Assembly: GCA_963790045.1 (NCBI GenBank)
Contig: CAWBMS010000011.1
Span: 372,001 to 436,000, forward strand
Source of the DNA: DATKMP01 sp963790045
Lineage (GTDB): Bacteria; Bacteroidota; Ignavibacteria; UBA10030
Reading direction: 5' to 3'
DNA length: 64,000 bases
Part shown: positions 48,790-57,687 of the stretch, piece after piece
Layout of the letters: each line of letters opens with the position of its first letter
How positions within the stretch are numbered: position 1 is the stretch's first letter
Position numbers and translations under genes: made by a program
The notes under the pieces: model-generated
The model's database searches: none
What the model was told of the DNA's origin: nothing
The model's input: only the letters and a program-made list of their open reading frames with translations

Positions 48790-50693
48790 GCGAGGTTCAA
48801 ACAACGACAGTCAATCTTGAGGAAGTTGCTGCGATCTATAAAAAGAATGTCGAAGGTCTCACGGCGCGTATCATCGTTTGTGCTGGTACGGGTTGTATAG
48901 CGAACGGTTCGGAAAAAATATTCGAAGAATTCCAGCAAGTGTTGGAAGAGCATGGGCTGCAAACGTATGTCGATGTGTCGTTCGTGAAAGAAACGGATCA
49001 TGCGGGCATTCATCTTTCGGGGAGCGGCTGTCAAGGATTTTGCCAGATGGGGCCACTGGTAACAATATTGCCGGAAGGCATTATGTACACCAAAGTTCGC
49101 ATGGAAGATGTTCTTGAGATTGTTGAAGAAACAATCGTGAAAAAAAATATCGTGCAGCGGTTGCTTTACAAAGATCCGGTACGGAAAACAATTTGTAAGG
49201 GCATTGCTGATATTCCATTTTATACACAACAACAACGATTTGTGTTAAAGGAGTGCGGCTACATCAATCCTGAAGATATAAACGAATATATTTCCATTGG
49301 CGGATATACAGCAGCGCGTAAAGCATTTTGCGAACATAATGCAGATCAAATTTGTTCAATCATTGAAAAATCCGGTTTACGCGGACGCGGCGGCGGCGGA
49401 TTCCCCACAGGACGCAAATGGAAAGTTGCCGCTATTCAGCAATCGCCAAAAAAATATATCATTTGCAATGGCGATGAAGGCGATCCGGGTGCATTTATGG
49501 ATCGCAGTGTGATGGAAGGAAATCCTCACAGCGTGGTAGAAGGCATGCCGATTGCCGCGCGTGCTATCGGTGCGGATGAGGGATATGTGTATGTGCGTAT
49601 GGAATATCCGCTTGCTGTGGAACGTATTCGCAAAGCAGTTGTCGCGGCAGAAAATTTAGGGTTACTCGGTGAAAATATTTTTGGTTCAGGATTAGATTTT
49701 CGCATAACGGTGATGGAAGGTGCCGGCGCGTTTGTGTGTGGTGAAGAAACCGCATTGATTGCATCCATCGAAGGCAAGCGCGGAATGCCGATGCCGAAGC
49801 CGCCGTTCCCGGCAGAATCAGGATTGTTCGGCAAACCGACCGTCATCAACAATGTGGAAACGCTTGCGTCCGTGCCGTTAATTATAAATTTAGGCGCTGA
49901 AAACTATGCAGCAATCGGAACGCCAAAATCTCCCGGCACAAAAACGTTTGCGCTGACAGGACATGTTTCGAATACAGGATTGATTGAAGTTCCGTTTGGA
50001 ACACCGTTGCGAAAAATTATTTTTGATATCGGCGGCGGAGTGACGACGAAAAAGGGAATTGGAAAGATTGAAGATTTTAAGGCCGTGCAAATCGGCGGTC
50101 CATCCGGCGCATGCATCAGTCCGAAGTATTTGGATCTGCCGATGGATTTCGATTCATTGCGTTCCATCAACGCGATGGTTGGTTCCGGCGGCCTTGTGGT
50201 GATGAATCAAGAAACATGCATCGTGCAAATTGCACGGTACTTTATGGAGTTCACGCAGAGCGAATCATGCGGCAAATGCGTGCTGTGTCGCGAAGGTACA
50301 TACCAAATGCTGACATTGTTGGACGACATTATTGAAGGTCGTGCCGATGAAAAAACATTAGTGCTCTTGCAAAGCGTTGCACGAGCTGTGAGTAAAGGAT
50401 CGTTATGTGCGCTTGGTAAAACAGCGCCGAACCCTGTGCTGTCGATCCTGCGGGATTTCCGTGAGGAATTCGAAGCACACGTGACGGAGAAAAAATGCAA
50501 GGCCAAAAAATGCAAAGCATTGCTGAATCCTACAATCATTCAGGAAAAATGCAAGGGCTGCGGTTTATGCGTTAAATCATGTCCGACCGGTGCGATCACC
50601 GGCGAGAAAAAGAAACCGCATGTTATTAACGAGGCATTATGTATAAAGTGCGGCGCGTGTTACACTGCCTGCAACTTGAAAGCAGTGGCGTAA
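48786..50693 (+). CDS. hydB: NuoF-like NADH/FMN subunit of trimeric [FeFe]-hydrogenase
   Basis: 635 residues. Order: N-terminal [2Fe-2S] thioredoxin-like domain (IIVCAGTGCIANGSE, SGCQGFCQMGPL); NuoF core with the NADH loop SGLRGRGGGGFPTGRKW and FMN-site CNGDEGDPGAFMDR; SLBB-like region; [4Fe-4S] motif ESCGKCVLCREGTYQML; and two C-terminal ferredoxin-type clusters (CKGCGLCVKSCPTGAITG, CIKCGACYTACNLKAV). This is the bifurcation module joining NADH and ferredoxin to HydA. No frame breaks. hydA starts seven bases on. Confidence 0.96.
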   Translation: MSEVQTTTVNLEEVAAIYKKNVEGLTARIIVCAGTGCIANGSEKIFEEFQQVLEEHGLQTYVDVSFVKETDHAGIHLSGSGCQGFCQMGPLVTILPEGIMYTKVRMEDVLEIVEETIVKKNIVQRLLYKDPVRKTICKGIADIPFYTQQQRFVLKECGYINPEDINEYISIGGYTAARKAFCEHNADQICSIIEKSGLRGRGGGGFPTGRKWKVAAIQQSPKKYIICNGDEGDPGAFMDRSVMEGNPHSVVEGMPIAARAIGADEGYVYVRMEYPLAVERIRKAVVAAENLGLLGENIFGSGLDFRITVMEGAGAFVCGEETALIASIEGKRGMPMPKPPFPAESGLFGKPTVINNVETLASVPLIINLGAENYAAIGTPKSPGTKTFALTGHVSNTGLIEVPFGTPLRKIIFDIGGGVTTKKGIGKIEDFKAVQIGGPSGACISPKYLDLPMDFDSLRSINAMVGSGGLVVMNQETCIVQIARYFMEFTQSESCGKCVLCREGTYQMLTLLDDIIEGRADEKTLVLLQSVARAVSKGSLCALGKTAPNPVLSILRDFREEFEAHVTEKKCKAKKCKALLNPTIIQEKCKGCGLCVKSCPTGAITGEKKKPHVINEALCIKCGACYTACNLKAVA

Positions 50694-50699
50694 GGGAGA

Positions 50700-52728
50700 A
50701 TGAAAACAATGAATACGAAATTATTTTTATTTATTAACGGTCGAAAAACATTTTTTGATAACGAACGAAATTTATTAGAAGTTATCCGCAAAGCACATAT
50801 CGATTTGCCGACATTTTGCTATCACTCGGAATTGAGTGTGTACGGCGCCTGCCGGTTGTGCATTGTGGATATTGAAGGCCGCGGCATCGTTTCTTCCTGT
50901 TCTACCAAACCTGAACAAGGATTGAAAGTGCAGACGGCGACGGAAGAGCTTCGACAAATTCGAAAAATATCTTTAGAACTGCTGCTTGCCAATCACGATC
51001 AAAATTGTACATCGTGCATTAAAAGTTCTTCGTGCAGATTGCAAACTATTGCGCGTCGGCTGGGTGTGAGCGAAGTACGATTCAAAAAGGTAGCATCGCA
51101 TAAGCCGAAAGACGAATCGACGTACGGTATTGCACGTGATCCCAATAAATGTATTTTATGCGGCGACTGTGTGCGTGCGTGTAATGAAATTCAAGGTATC
51201 GGCGCAATTGATTTTGCATTCCGCGGACACGAAATGTCTATTGTGCCGAGTTTCGGAAAAGAATTAGGCGATGTTTCATGCGTTGAATGCGGGCAGTGCG
51301 CTCGTGTCTGTCCGACCGGCGCAATAACGCCGAAGCTGGATATTGATCGGTTATGGAAATTGATCAGCGATGGAAAAAAATATGTTGTAGCGCAAGTAGC
51401 TCCCGCTGTTCGCGTAGCACTCGGCGAATCATTCGGTATGGCTCCGGGAACGGATGTTTCCGGTCAATTGGTTGCTGCATTGAAATATCTTGGAATGAAA
51501 AAAGTGTATGACACGTCATTCTCTGCTGATCTTACCATTATCGAAGAGACGAATGAATTTTTACAGCGCAAAGCAAAAGGCGAAAAACTTCCGCTCATTA
51601 CTTCGTGCTGCCCGGCATGGGTGAAGTTTGCAGAATTTTATTTTCCTGAATTTCTTCCCAACGTTTCTACCTGCCGATCGCCGCAGCAAATGCTCGGTTC
51701 ATTAGTGAAGAAAGTTCTTCCGAAAGAACTCGGCATGCATCGTGAAGATGTGGTGATGGTTTCCATCATGCCTTGCACCGCAAAACGCAGCGAAGCGAAT
51801 CGTGCAGAGTTTGCCTTGCACGGTACGCCGGATGTCGATCTCGTTATCACCACGCAAGAACTTGCGATGATGATCCAGCAAACCGGCTTGCAGTTCACAT
51901 CGTTAGAACCGGAAGCATTCGATATGCCATTCGGATTTAAAACCGGCGGCGGCGTGATTTTCGGCAACAGCGGTGGTGTCAGCGAAGCGGTACTTCGGTA
52001 TGCTGCAGAAAAAATTATCCGGCAAGCGATTGGAAGTAGAGGATGTGCAGGAAGTTCGCGGTGAGAACGGTATTCGCAATGTTACGATCAATCTCGGCGG
52101 ACAAGAACTGAAACTTTCCGTCGTGCACGGATTGCGCAATGCGCGTCATCTATTGAATGAGGTGAAAAAAGGAAAAGTTCATGTCGATTTTATCGAAGTG
52201 ATGTCATGCCCCGGCGGATGTGTCGGCGGCAGCGGACAGCCGGTTGCATTTGAAACGGCAGCGCGGCGTGAACGCACACGTTCTTTGTATCGCGCTGATA
52301 AGACGATGCAGTTGCATGCATCGCAGGATAATCCGTACCTCGCACAGTTGTACCAAAATGTTTTAGGCGAACCGGGCGGACACGAGGCGCATCATTTGTT
52401 ACATACGGATTATCGAGATCGTTCCGATATTTTTGAAGGCGAAGTGGTCCTTTCCAATGCAGATAGTCATGATATGGTGGAATTGAAAGTCTGTCTTGGC
52501 CCGAACTGTCTTGCGCATGGGTCAGATGAAATGCTCGGCAAGTTAGTAGATTACGTTGCCGAAGAAGGATTGACCGGTAAGGTGGTCATCGTCGCACATC
52601 ATAACACGGAACCGTGTGAAGATGGCGTTACCGTGCATGTGGATGACGAATTAGTTGCCGACGCGACGTTCGATACAGTGCGCGACATGCTTGTGCAGCG
52701 TATTCAGTACGCTCGTGAGAATGCGTAG
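50700..52728 (+). CDS. hydA: [FeFe]-hydrogenase catalytic subunit (one frameshift near 52012)
   Basis: About 676 residues when bridged. Order: N-terminal [2Fe-2S] domain (CYHSELSVYGACRLCIVD); His-ligated [4Fe-4S] (HDQNCTSCIKSSSCRLQ); two [4Fe-4S] (CILCGDCVRACNE, CVECGQCARVCPTGAI); H-cluster with L1 TSCCPAWVKF, L2 MPCTAKRSEANR and L3 EVMSCPGGCVGGSGQP; C-terminal thioredoxin-like domain (KVCLGPNCLAHGS). The break is in the A-run after RYAAEK and is likely a sequencing indel. L3 has a Ser where most enzymes have Gly. In the C-terminal domain the second cysteine pair is reduced to a single Cys (NTEPCEDG), so its cluster may be lost. Reversible H2 formation coupled to NADH and ferredoxin. Confidence 0.95.
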
Positions 52729-52820
52729 TGCTTGGCTGACTTAAAAATATTTCAATTGCGAAGGAACATTTTTCAGCACTTTATAGTTAGAATCATAAAA
52801 ATATTTGAGGTGTTATTCAA

Positions 52821-55139
52821 ATGTCAAAATTTATTCAGAAAGCAACTGTATTTTTGTTCGTAAGTGCTTATTCAATTCTACAAGCACAAACTTTTTCAGT
52901 TCAAGGGAAAGTTACCGATGCAACGACCGGCTCTGTGGTGGATGGAGCAAGTGTTGTGCTTCGTGAACTCAAGAAAGAGACCGTTACAACCCATGACGGT
53001 CTCTTCTCCTTTTCTCATGTGCCTCCCGGAACGTACATCATTTCTATCTCACACGTTTCGTATGCAAAGATTGAACGTACCATTAAAATTGCTTCGAACG
53101 ATTCAATCCAAATTTCATTAGATCCAATTGTCTATCACGCCGGTGAAGTTGTGGTGCGAAGTACTAAAGGCAGTGTTTCTTCAGAATCACAACCGGTGCC
53201 GACGGTGACGATTGATGGCTTGCAGTACGTGAATACGAGCGCTCCGACCGTTGCCGATGCCTTAAGCCGTGAACCTGGTATTGCTTTGGTGCGCGACGGC
53301 ATGTGGGAAACATTAGTTTCGATTCGCGGTATGACTCGTTACAATGTTGTAATGATGATCGACAACACGCGTATCGAAACGGCGAACGACCACGCTGCTG
53401 CGCTTTCGCTGATTGACCCGTTTGATATTGATCGTGTGGAAGTGATTAAGGGAGCGAATTCTGCGCTTGCGGGAACGGGTGCGTTCGGCGGTGTGGTGAA
53501 TGTGATTACGAAGAGCCCGTCGTTTAGCGATGAACGATATGTGAGCGGTGAAGCAATGTCACGATATGAATCCGTGAATAATTCGTATGCCGAATATGTG
53601 GCTGCGGAAAGCGGTTCAGATGTTTATCGTGCGCGTGTCAGCGGAGTGTTCCGCAAAGCGGATAATTATCAAAGTCCGGCAGGCGAAGTTCCTAATTCAG
53701 ATTTTTCTGATTGGGGCTTTAACACAGAAGCCGGTGTGCGATTGTTTAATACGCAATCATTAGATCTCACGTATCAGCGCTATCAAACGGATGATGCCGG
53801 AATTCCCGGCGGCTCTTCGCTGTTTCCGGCTTCGGCGACAGTGCGATATACGTTGGCACGCCGAGAATTATTCAAAGCAGAATATTCTATACCCGAAATC
53901 AGCGAAAGTATTCCGATGTTGGTGGTGCGCGCATCGCAGCAAAACATTGAACGGAATGTACAGTTGATAAAAAATGTTGACACAACATTAACTCCTCACG
54001 CGACTCACAAAACAGGAACAATACAAGCAGAAGCCACAATTATTCCATCGGAAGGACATTATATAACAAGTGGAATAGAATTCTGGCAGCGAGATATTTC
54101 CAGTGGCAGGGAGAATTATTTTTACAATAAAAATATAATGGTCGAAGCAGTGCCATTGCCTAATGCTTCATTCACAAGTGCTGGTGTGTATATTCAAGAT
54201 GAATGGAAAGTTGTCCCGCAAAAAACCACAATTATTTTAGGAGGGCGATATGACGCTATTCTCGTTCATAATGATTCGACTTGGAATCCACTTTATATGA
54301 TTAATGCTCAAGGGATTAAAATTATTCCGCCACGAACCCTTTTATGGGCGGAGAACACGTCCCATACTCAAAGTTGGAGCATAAATGCCGGTGTTCGACA
54401 AAACATTACAGAATATCTAGATGCTTCAGTTCTATTGTCAACAGCATTCCGAACGCCGGAGTTAGAAGAATTGTATGCGTATTTAACAAACAACACTCCC
54501 TATACTATTGGCAATCCCAATCTCCAACCTGAAAAAAATCGATCAATCGATGGTGGTTTTCGCTTTCATGTTCCCAATATCATCATGAATGTGGATGCGT
54601 ATTATAACTCATACCAGAATCTCGTAGGCGATACATTAGGTACACAAAATGGAACATACGCTTACTGGAAAGCAAATATTGGTGAAGCCCGAATTTATGG
54701 TTATGAAGTATCTTTAACAATGGAGCCAGTAGCATCGCTGAAGGTTCGTGCAATGCTTGATTATGTTCGCGGTGAGGACACAAAAAATCATGTAAATCTT
54801 GTTGGTATTGTTCCGCTCCACGGTGGAATTACTGCAGATTATATGGTACCGTTTATCGGAACGATTCATGTTGGTGTTGATTCTTACTCGGATAAAACAA
54901 ATATATATACAGATAATAAGAATCCTGCGAATAATGAAATAGCGACTGCCGGTTACGCTACGGTTGATGTTGGATTTGTCAGTGTTCCGTTGCCAATTGG
55001 CAGTACGTATGCGAACGTGTCGTTCGGCGTGCAGAATATTTTCAACCGCAGCTACACCAATTTTCTTTCGACCTTACGCGGCAATTATAATTACGAGCCC
55101 GGCAGAAATCTGTATCTTGCCGCATCGTACCATTTCTAA
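52821..55139 (+). CDS. TonB-dependent outer-membrane receptor with carboxypeptidase-like N-domain
   Basis: 772 residues. Signal peptide (MSKFIQKATVFLFVSAYSILQAQ); CarboxypepD_reg-like domain (residues 24-105: VQGKVTDATTGSVVDGASVVL ... GLFSFSHVPPGTYIISI); plug domain (PTVADALSREPGIALVRDG, VSIRGMTRYNVVMMIDNTR, VEVIKGANSALAGTGAFGGVVNVIT); 22-strand barrel ending YEPGRNLYLAASYHF with the terminal Phe. No SusD partner follows, so it is more like a siderophore/vitamin/metal receptor than a Sus glycan importer. Ligand unknown. Separate transcription is likely after hydA. Confidence 0.92.
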   Translation: MSKFIQKATVFLFVSAYSILQAQTFSVQGKVTDATTGSVVDGASVVLRELKKETVTTHDGLFSFSHVPPGTYIISISHVSYAKIERTIKIASNDSIQISLDPIVYHAGEVVVRSTKGSVSSESQPVPTVTIDGLQYVNTSAPTVADALSREPGIALVRDGMWETLVSIRGMTRYNVVMMIDNTRIETANDHAAALSLIDPFDIDRVEVIKGANSALAGTGAFGGVVNVITKSPSFSDERYVSGEAMSRYESVNNSYAEYVAAESGSDVYRARVSGVFRKADNYQSPAGEVPNSDFSDWGFNTEAGVRLFNTQSLDLTYQRYQTDDAGIPGGSSLFPASATVRYTLARRELFKAEYSIPEISESIPMLVVRASQQNIERNVQLIKNVDTTLTPHATHKTGTIQAEATIIPSEGHYITSGIEFWQRDISSGRENYFYNKNIMVEAVPLPNASFTSAGVYIQDEWKVVPQKTTIILGGRYDAILVHNDSTWNPLYMINAQGIKIIPPRTLLWAENTSHTQSWSINAGVRQNITEYLDASVLLSTAFRTPELEELYAYLTNNTPYTIGNPNLQPEKNRSIDGGFRFHVPNIIMNVDAYYNSYQNLVGDTLGTQNGTYAYWKANIGEARIYGYEVSLTMEPVASLKVRAMLDYVRGEDTKNHVNLVGIVPLHGGITADYMVPFIGTIHVGVDSYSDKTNIYTDNKNPANNEIATAGYATVDVGFVSVPLPIGSTYANVSFGVQNIFNRSYTNFLSTLRGNYNYEPGRNLYLAASYHF

Positions 55140-55166
55140 ATGTGTATAAGAAGGGAGCAGCGATAA

Positions 55167-56018
55167 ATGTGGTTAGCTTGGGCGTTGGGTTCTGCCGTAC
55201 TTTCGGCGGCAGCATCGATTGGGGAAAAGAAAACTCTTTTTCGGATAGATGCATTGACATTTTCGTTCTTGCTTGCTGCGGTTCTGATGGTGTATTCGCT
55301 CGGAACACTTTTTCTTGTCGATGTTACGGCGGTTTCAACTGAAACGCTGCTTATTCTTCTTCTCAAAGGCATCGTCAATGCGGCAGCGTTTCTGTTAGTG
55401 ATGATGGCATTGCAGCGTGCCGAAATGAGCAGTACGTTGCCGCTGCTTGCGCTGACACCCGGCATCGTAGCGCTACTTGCATACATTACCATCGGTGATG
55501 CAATCTCCAATCAAGAAATCATCGGATTGGTTTTGATGGTCGGCGGAATGGTACTGCTGGAACGCAAAGGCGGCAGCATCGTCAAAGCACATTGGTACAT
55601 CTGGGTTGCGCTGGTGTTATTTGCCGTGTCCGCCGTTATGGATAAATCGTTGGTGAGCGGACATAAAACGCATCCGCTGGTCGTGTTGTTCTATCAGCAT
55701 GCCGTATTTGTGTTGATGTATGCGGTATTATTTATTCAAAAGAAAAAACGATTGCCCAATCTTTTCTCAAACGAGCATCGTTCTACGTTGTGGCTCATCA
55801 TCCTTGTTGCTGTTGTTACCATCAGTTACCGGTATGCGCAGCTTGTCGCGACACAAATTGCGCCGGTAGCATTAGTGCTTGCCGTCAAACGTACTTCGGT
55901 GTTAATGGCGTCGTTTGTCGGAGGTAAATTATTTTCCGAACACCGGCTTTCTTGGAAACTGTTCGGCGCCGCCCTTATTATTCTTGCCGGGTTTCTCATC
56001 CTTCGTTCCGTGGGATAA
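55167..56018 (+). CDS. EamA/DMT-family transporter
   Basis: 283 residues with ten hydrophobic segments in two EamA repeats: MWLAWALGSAVLSAAASIGEK, LLLKGIVNAAAFLLVMMALQRAEMSSTLPLLALTPGIVALLAYITIGD, then HWYIWVALVLFAVSAVMDK and RYAQLVATQIAPVALVLAVKRTSVLMASFVGGKLFSEHRLSWKLFGAALIILAGFLIL. Inner-membrane exporter or permease of small metabolites; substrate unknown. A clean AGGGAG ribosome-binding site precedes the start. Confidence 0.88.
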   Translation: MWLAWALGSAVLSAAASIGEKKTLFRIDALTFSFLLAAVLMVYSLGTLFLVDVTAVSTETLLILLLKGIVNAAAFLLVMMALQRAEMSSTLPLLALTPGIVALLAYITIGDAISNQEIIGLVLMVGGMVLLERKGGSIVKAHWYIWVALVLFAVSAVMDKSLVSGHKTHPLVVLFYQHAVFVLMYAVLFIQKKKRLPNLFSNEHRSTLWLIILVAVVTISYRYAQLVATQIAPVALVLAVKRTSVLMASFVGGKLFSEHRLSWKLFGAALIILAGFLILRSVG

Positions 56019-56052
56019 TCGTTACGGTCTTCCATATTTTTTTGTAATCCTC

Positions 56053-56191
56053 GGTAGTGTCTCATTTTGATAAAATCCATTTCAAAAAGCGATCAGTCAC
56101 ATTGAGTTTATCGAAATGTGACTGATGTTCCGTCGTCAGTCTTCGATAAACTCAGACTGACACTATGAGAACTTCAAAGTGAGACACTACT
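56053..56191 (+). mobile_element. MITE copy A, 139 bp, with 8-bp target duplication
   Basis: Terminal inverted repeats of 18 bases (GGTAGTGTCTCATTTTGA against AGTAGTGTCTCACTTTGA, two mismatches) flank two internal hairpins with arms CAGTCACATT/AATGTGACTG and GTCAGTCT/AGACTGAC. The element is bracketed by TAATCCTC at 56045-56052 and 56192-56199, a perfect 8-bp duplication. No coding capacity. Nearly identical to copy B, in opposite orientation. A transposase of a family making 8-bp duplications elsewhere in the genome must have moved it. Confidence 0.9.
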
Positions 56192-56289
56192 TAATCCTCT
56201 AGTACCTTGTATTTTTGTGGAAACTTCCGTATGCTTTCCTGCCCGATAGAAATAGTAATAAAAAAAACAAAGTATTGAGAAAAGAACGA

Positions 56290-56715
56290 ATGCCTTTTAC
56301 TTATCGAATTGATAAAGAACATCAACTTGTCATCGGAATCGGAAAGGGAATTGTTACGAAACAGATGATGCTTGAATATCGGCAGGCGATCATATCCGAT
56401 AAGGATTTTAATCCTTCCTATGATTTTATTGAAGAGACAAAAGATATAACCGATTTTCAGATGAGTTCGGTGGATCTTCAAGAATTTGCGCAGGTCTTTA
56501 TTTTCAATAAGGAAGCACGACGGGCGCGGATTGCTGTAAACGATTTAATCTTTGCTGTTTCCAGAATGTACGAAGCATATCGCGAATTAAATCAAATGGA
56601 TAACTTTTGCGTGTTCAGGGATATAAAAGCTGCTTTGCGCTGGATCAATGAAGGACGTGAAGAGAGACATGCAAAAACTATTGAATTATCCTTTGACCCA
56701 TTTGCACCGATTTAA
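56290..56715 (+). CDS. SpoIIAA/STAS-like small protein (paralogue 1)
   Basis: 141 residues from ATG 56290 (MPFTYRIDKEHQLVIGIGKGIV); the upstream in-frame extension overlaps no homologous block. Pattern of strands and helices (LVIGIGKGIVTKQMMLEYRQAIISD ... YDFIEETKDITDFQMSSVDLQEFA ... RARIAVNDLIFAVSRMYE ... CVFRDIKAALRWI) fits the SpoIIAA-like family found in Bacteroidota and Chlorobi, role unknown. No phosphorylatable Ser of classical anti-anti-sigma factors is evident. A second paralogue is at 56995. It sits between the two MITE copies. Confidence 0.6.
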   Translation: MPFTYRIDKEHQLVIGIGKGIVTKQMMLEYRQAIISDKDFNPSYDFIEETKDITDFQMSSVDLQEFAQVFIFNKEARRARIAVNDLIFAVSRMYEAYRELNQMDNFCVFRDIKAALRWINEGREERHAKTIELSFDPFAPI

Positions 56716-56765
56716 AGATGATGACGTTCCAATTACAGAATTTTTCACAATATGTTTAACTATCT

Positions 56766-56924
56766 ATGAAACAAAACCAACCGTTAACGATCCGCTGTCC
56801 TCATTGCAAAAAAAATATCGAGCCGGATTTCAATGAAACCACACGCCGCTATGTGTGTCCCGTGTGCGCCGCGCCGGTCGATGCGCAGGTTCTCATCGAA
56901 AAAAAGAAATGCGGATTAAAATAA
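56766..56924 (+). CDS. Small zinc-ribbon protein
   Basis: 52 residues, too short for many gene finders: begins MKQNQPLTIRCPHC and has CPHC...CPVC spaced as a zinc ribbon, ending KKKCGLK. Likely a DNA/RNA- or protein-binding ribbon of unknown role. Start ATG 56766 lies 50 bases after the STAS-like gene; a ribosome-binding site is not strong. Confidence 0.55.
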   Translation: MKQNQPLTIRCPHCKKNIEPDFNETTRRYVCPVCAAPVDAQVLIEKKKCGLK

Positions 56925-56994
56925 CAGATTAATAAAAATTGGTAGAGTCAGTCTCTTGCATCGGGATAGATGTTTTAATTTTCGGGAATGAAAT

Positions 56995-57366
56995 ATGGAA
57001 TGGCAAATGTGCATACATAAGGAGGAGGGTTACGGAGAAGTGATTACGAAGGGTTTTGCCGATCATGAAAGTTCCATCACGATGGCAAAAGATATTATGC
57101 AGTATATGCGTAAAAATAAAGTAAGGCGAATTTTAATCGACCATCGGTTGATCGACGGCATCTCCGGCAGTACGGTGGAAATTTATCGGCGGCCGGCGAT
57201 CTTTCGATTAATCGGCGTTTTGATGAATATACGAATTGCAGAAGTGGTCGATCCGAAGTATATCAATCATTTCCGTTTCTTTGAGACAGTCTGTGTTAAT
57301 CAGGGGTTTCAGTTTTCTGTTTTCCAAGATCCAACCATTGCGTTAGAGTGGCTGCTGAAGACGTGA
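56995..57366 (+). CDS. SpoIIAA/STAS-like small protein (paralogue 2)
   Basis: 123 residues. Same architecture as the gene at 56290: GYGEVITKGFADHESSITMAKDIMQYMRKN, RRILIDHRLIDGISGSTVEIYRRPAIFRLIG, IRIAEVVDPKYINHFRFFETVCVNQGF, and the terminal FQDPTIALEWLLKT, matching CVFRDIKAALRWI in paralogue 1. Function unknown; the fold suggests binding of a small ligand or partner protein rather than catalysis. Confidence 0.62.
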   Translation: MEWQMCIHKEEGYGEVITKGFADHESSITMAKDIMQYMRKNKVRRILIDHRLIDGISGSTVEIYRRPAIFRLIGVLMNIRIAEVVDPKYINHFRFFETVCVNQGFQFSVFQDPTIALEWLLKT

Positions 57367-57447
57367 AGCATCACTCGAGTTTCCAATTCAATAGGAATGC
57401 AAACCTGTAATTCGCTTCTTCGCGTTTATAAAGGAATTACAGCAATT

Positions 57448-57586
57448 AATAGTGTCTCACTTTGAAGTTCTCATAGTGTCAGTCTGAGTTTATCGAAGAC
57501 TGACGACGGAACATCAGTCACATTTCGATAAACTCAATGTGACTGATTGTTTTTTGAAATGGATTTTATCAAAATGAGACACTACC
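57448..57586 (-). mobile_element. MITE copy B, 139 bp, with 8-bp target duplication
   Basis: The reverse complement of copy A with only a few differences. Flanked by CAGCAATT at 57440-57447 and 57587-57594, a different perfect 8-bp duplication, so each copy inserted separately. It lies between the second STAS-like gene and the methyltransferase gene, in a 321-base gene-free gap in which nothing else is seen except weak promoter-like AT-rich DNA near 57600-57660. Confidence 0.9.
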
Positions 57587-57687
57587 CAGCAATTGCTTGC
57601 ATTTTATTTTTCATTTTGCAACATTACGGGCAGGTAGTTTTCACACAACACAAATTTTTTAACAGCAAAGGGAGTATGTGGTGAAAG

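Noticed and set aside
50700..52728. Programmed frameshifting in hydA, rmlB or sdhA
   Set aside because: No consistent slippery site or stimulatory structure is shared, and breaks occur in many unrelated genes with both +1 and -1 directions.
52821..55139. TonB receptor as a SusC/SusD glycan-uptake system
   Set aside because: No SusD-type lipoprotein follows, and the next gene is an EamA transporter; the receptor is also shorter than typical SusC.
45802..57366. SpoIIE phosphatase plus SpoIIAA-like genes as one partner-switching sigma-control system
   Set aside because: The SpoIIAA-like genes are 10 kb away, lack a clear phosphorylation Ser, and no anti-sigma kinase or sigma factor is present.
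56053..57586. The two MITEs acting as ends of one composite transposon
   Set aside because: Each copy has its own distinct 8-bp duplication, so they inserted independently.
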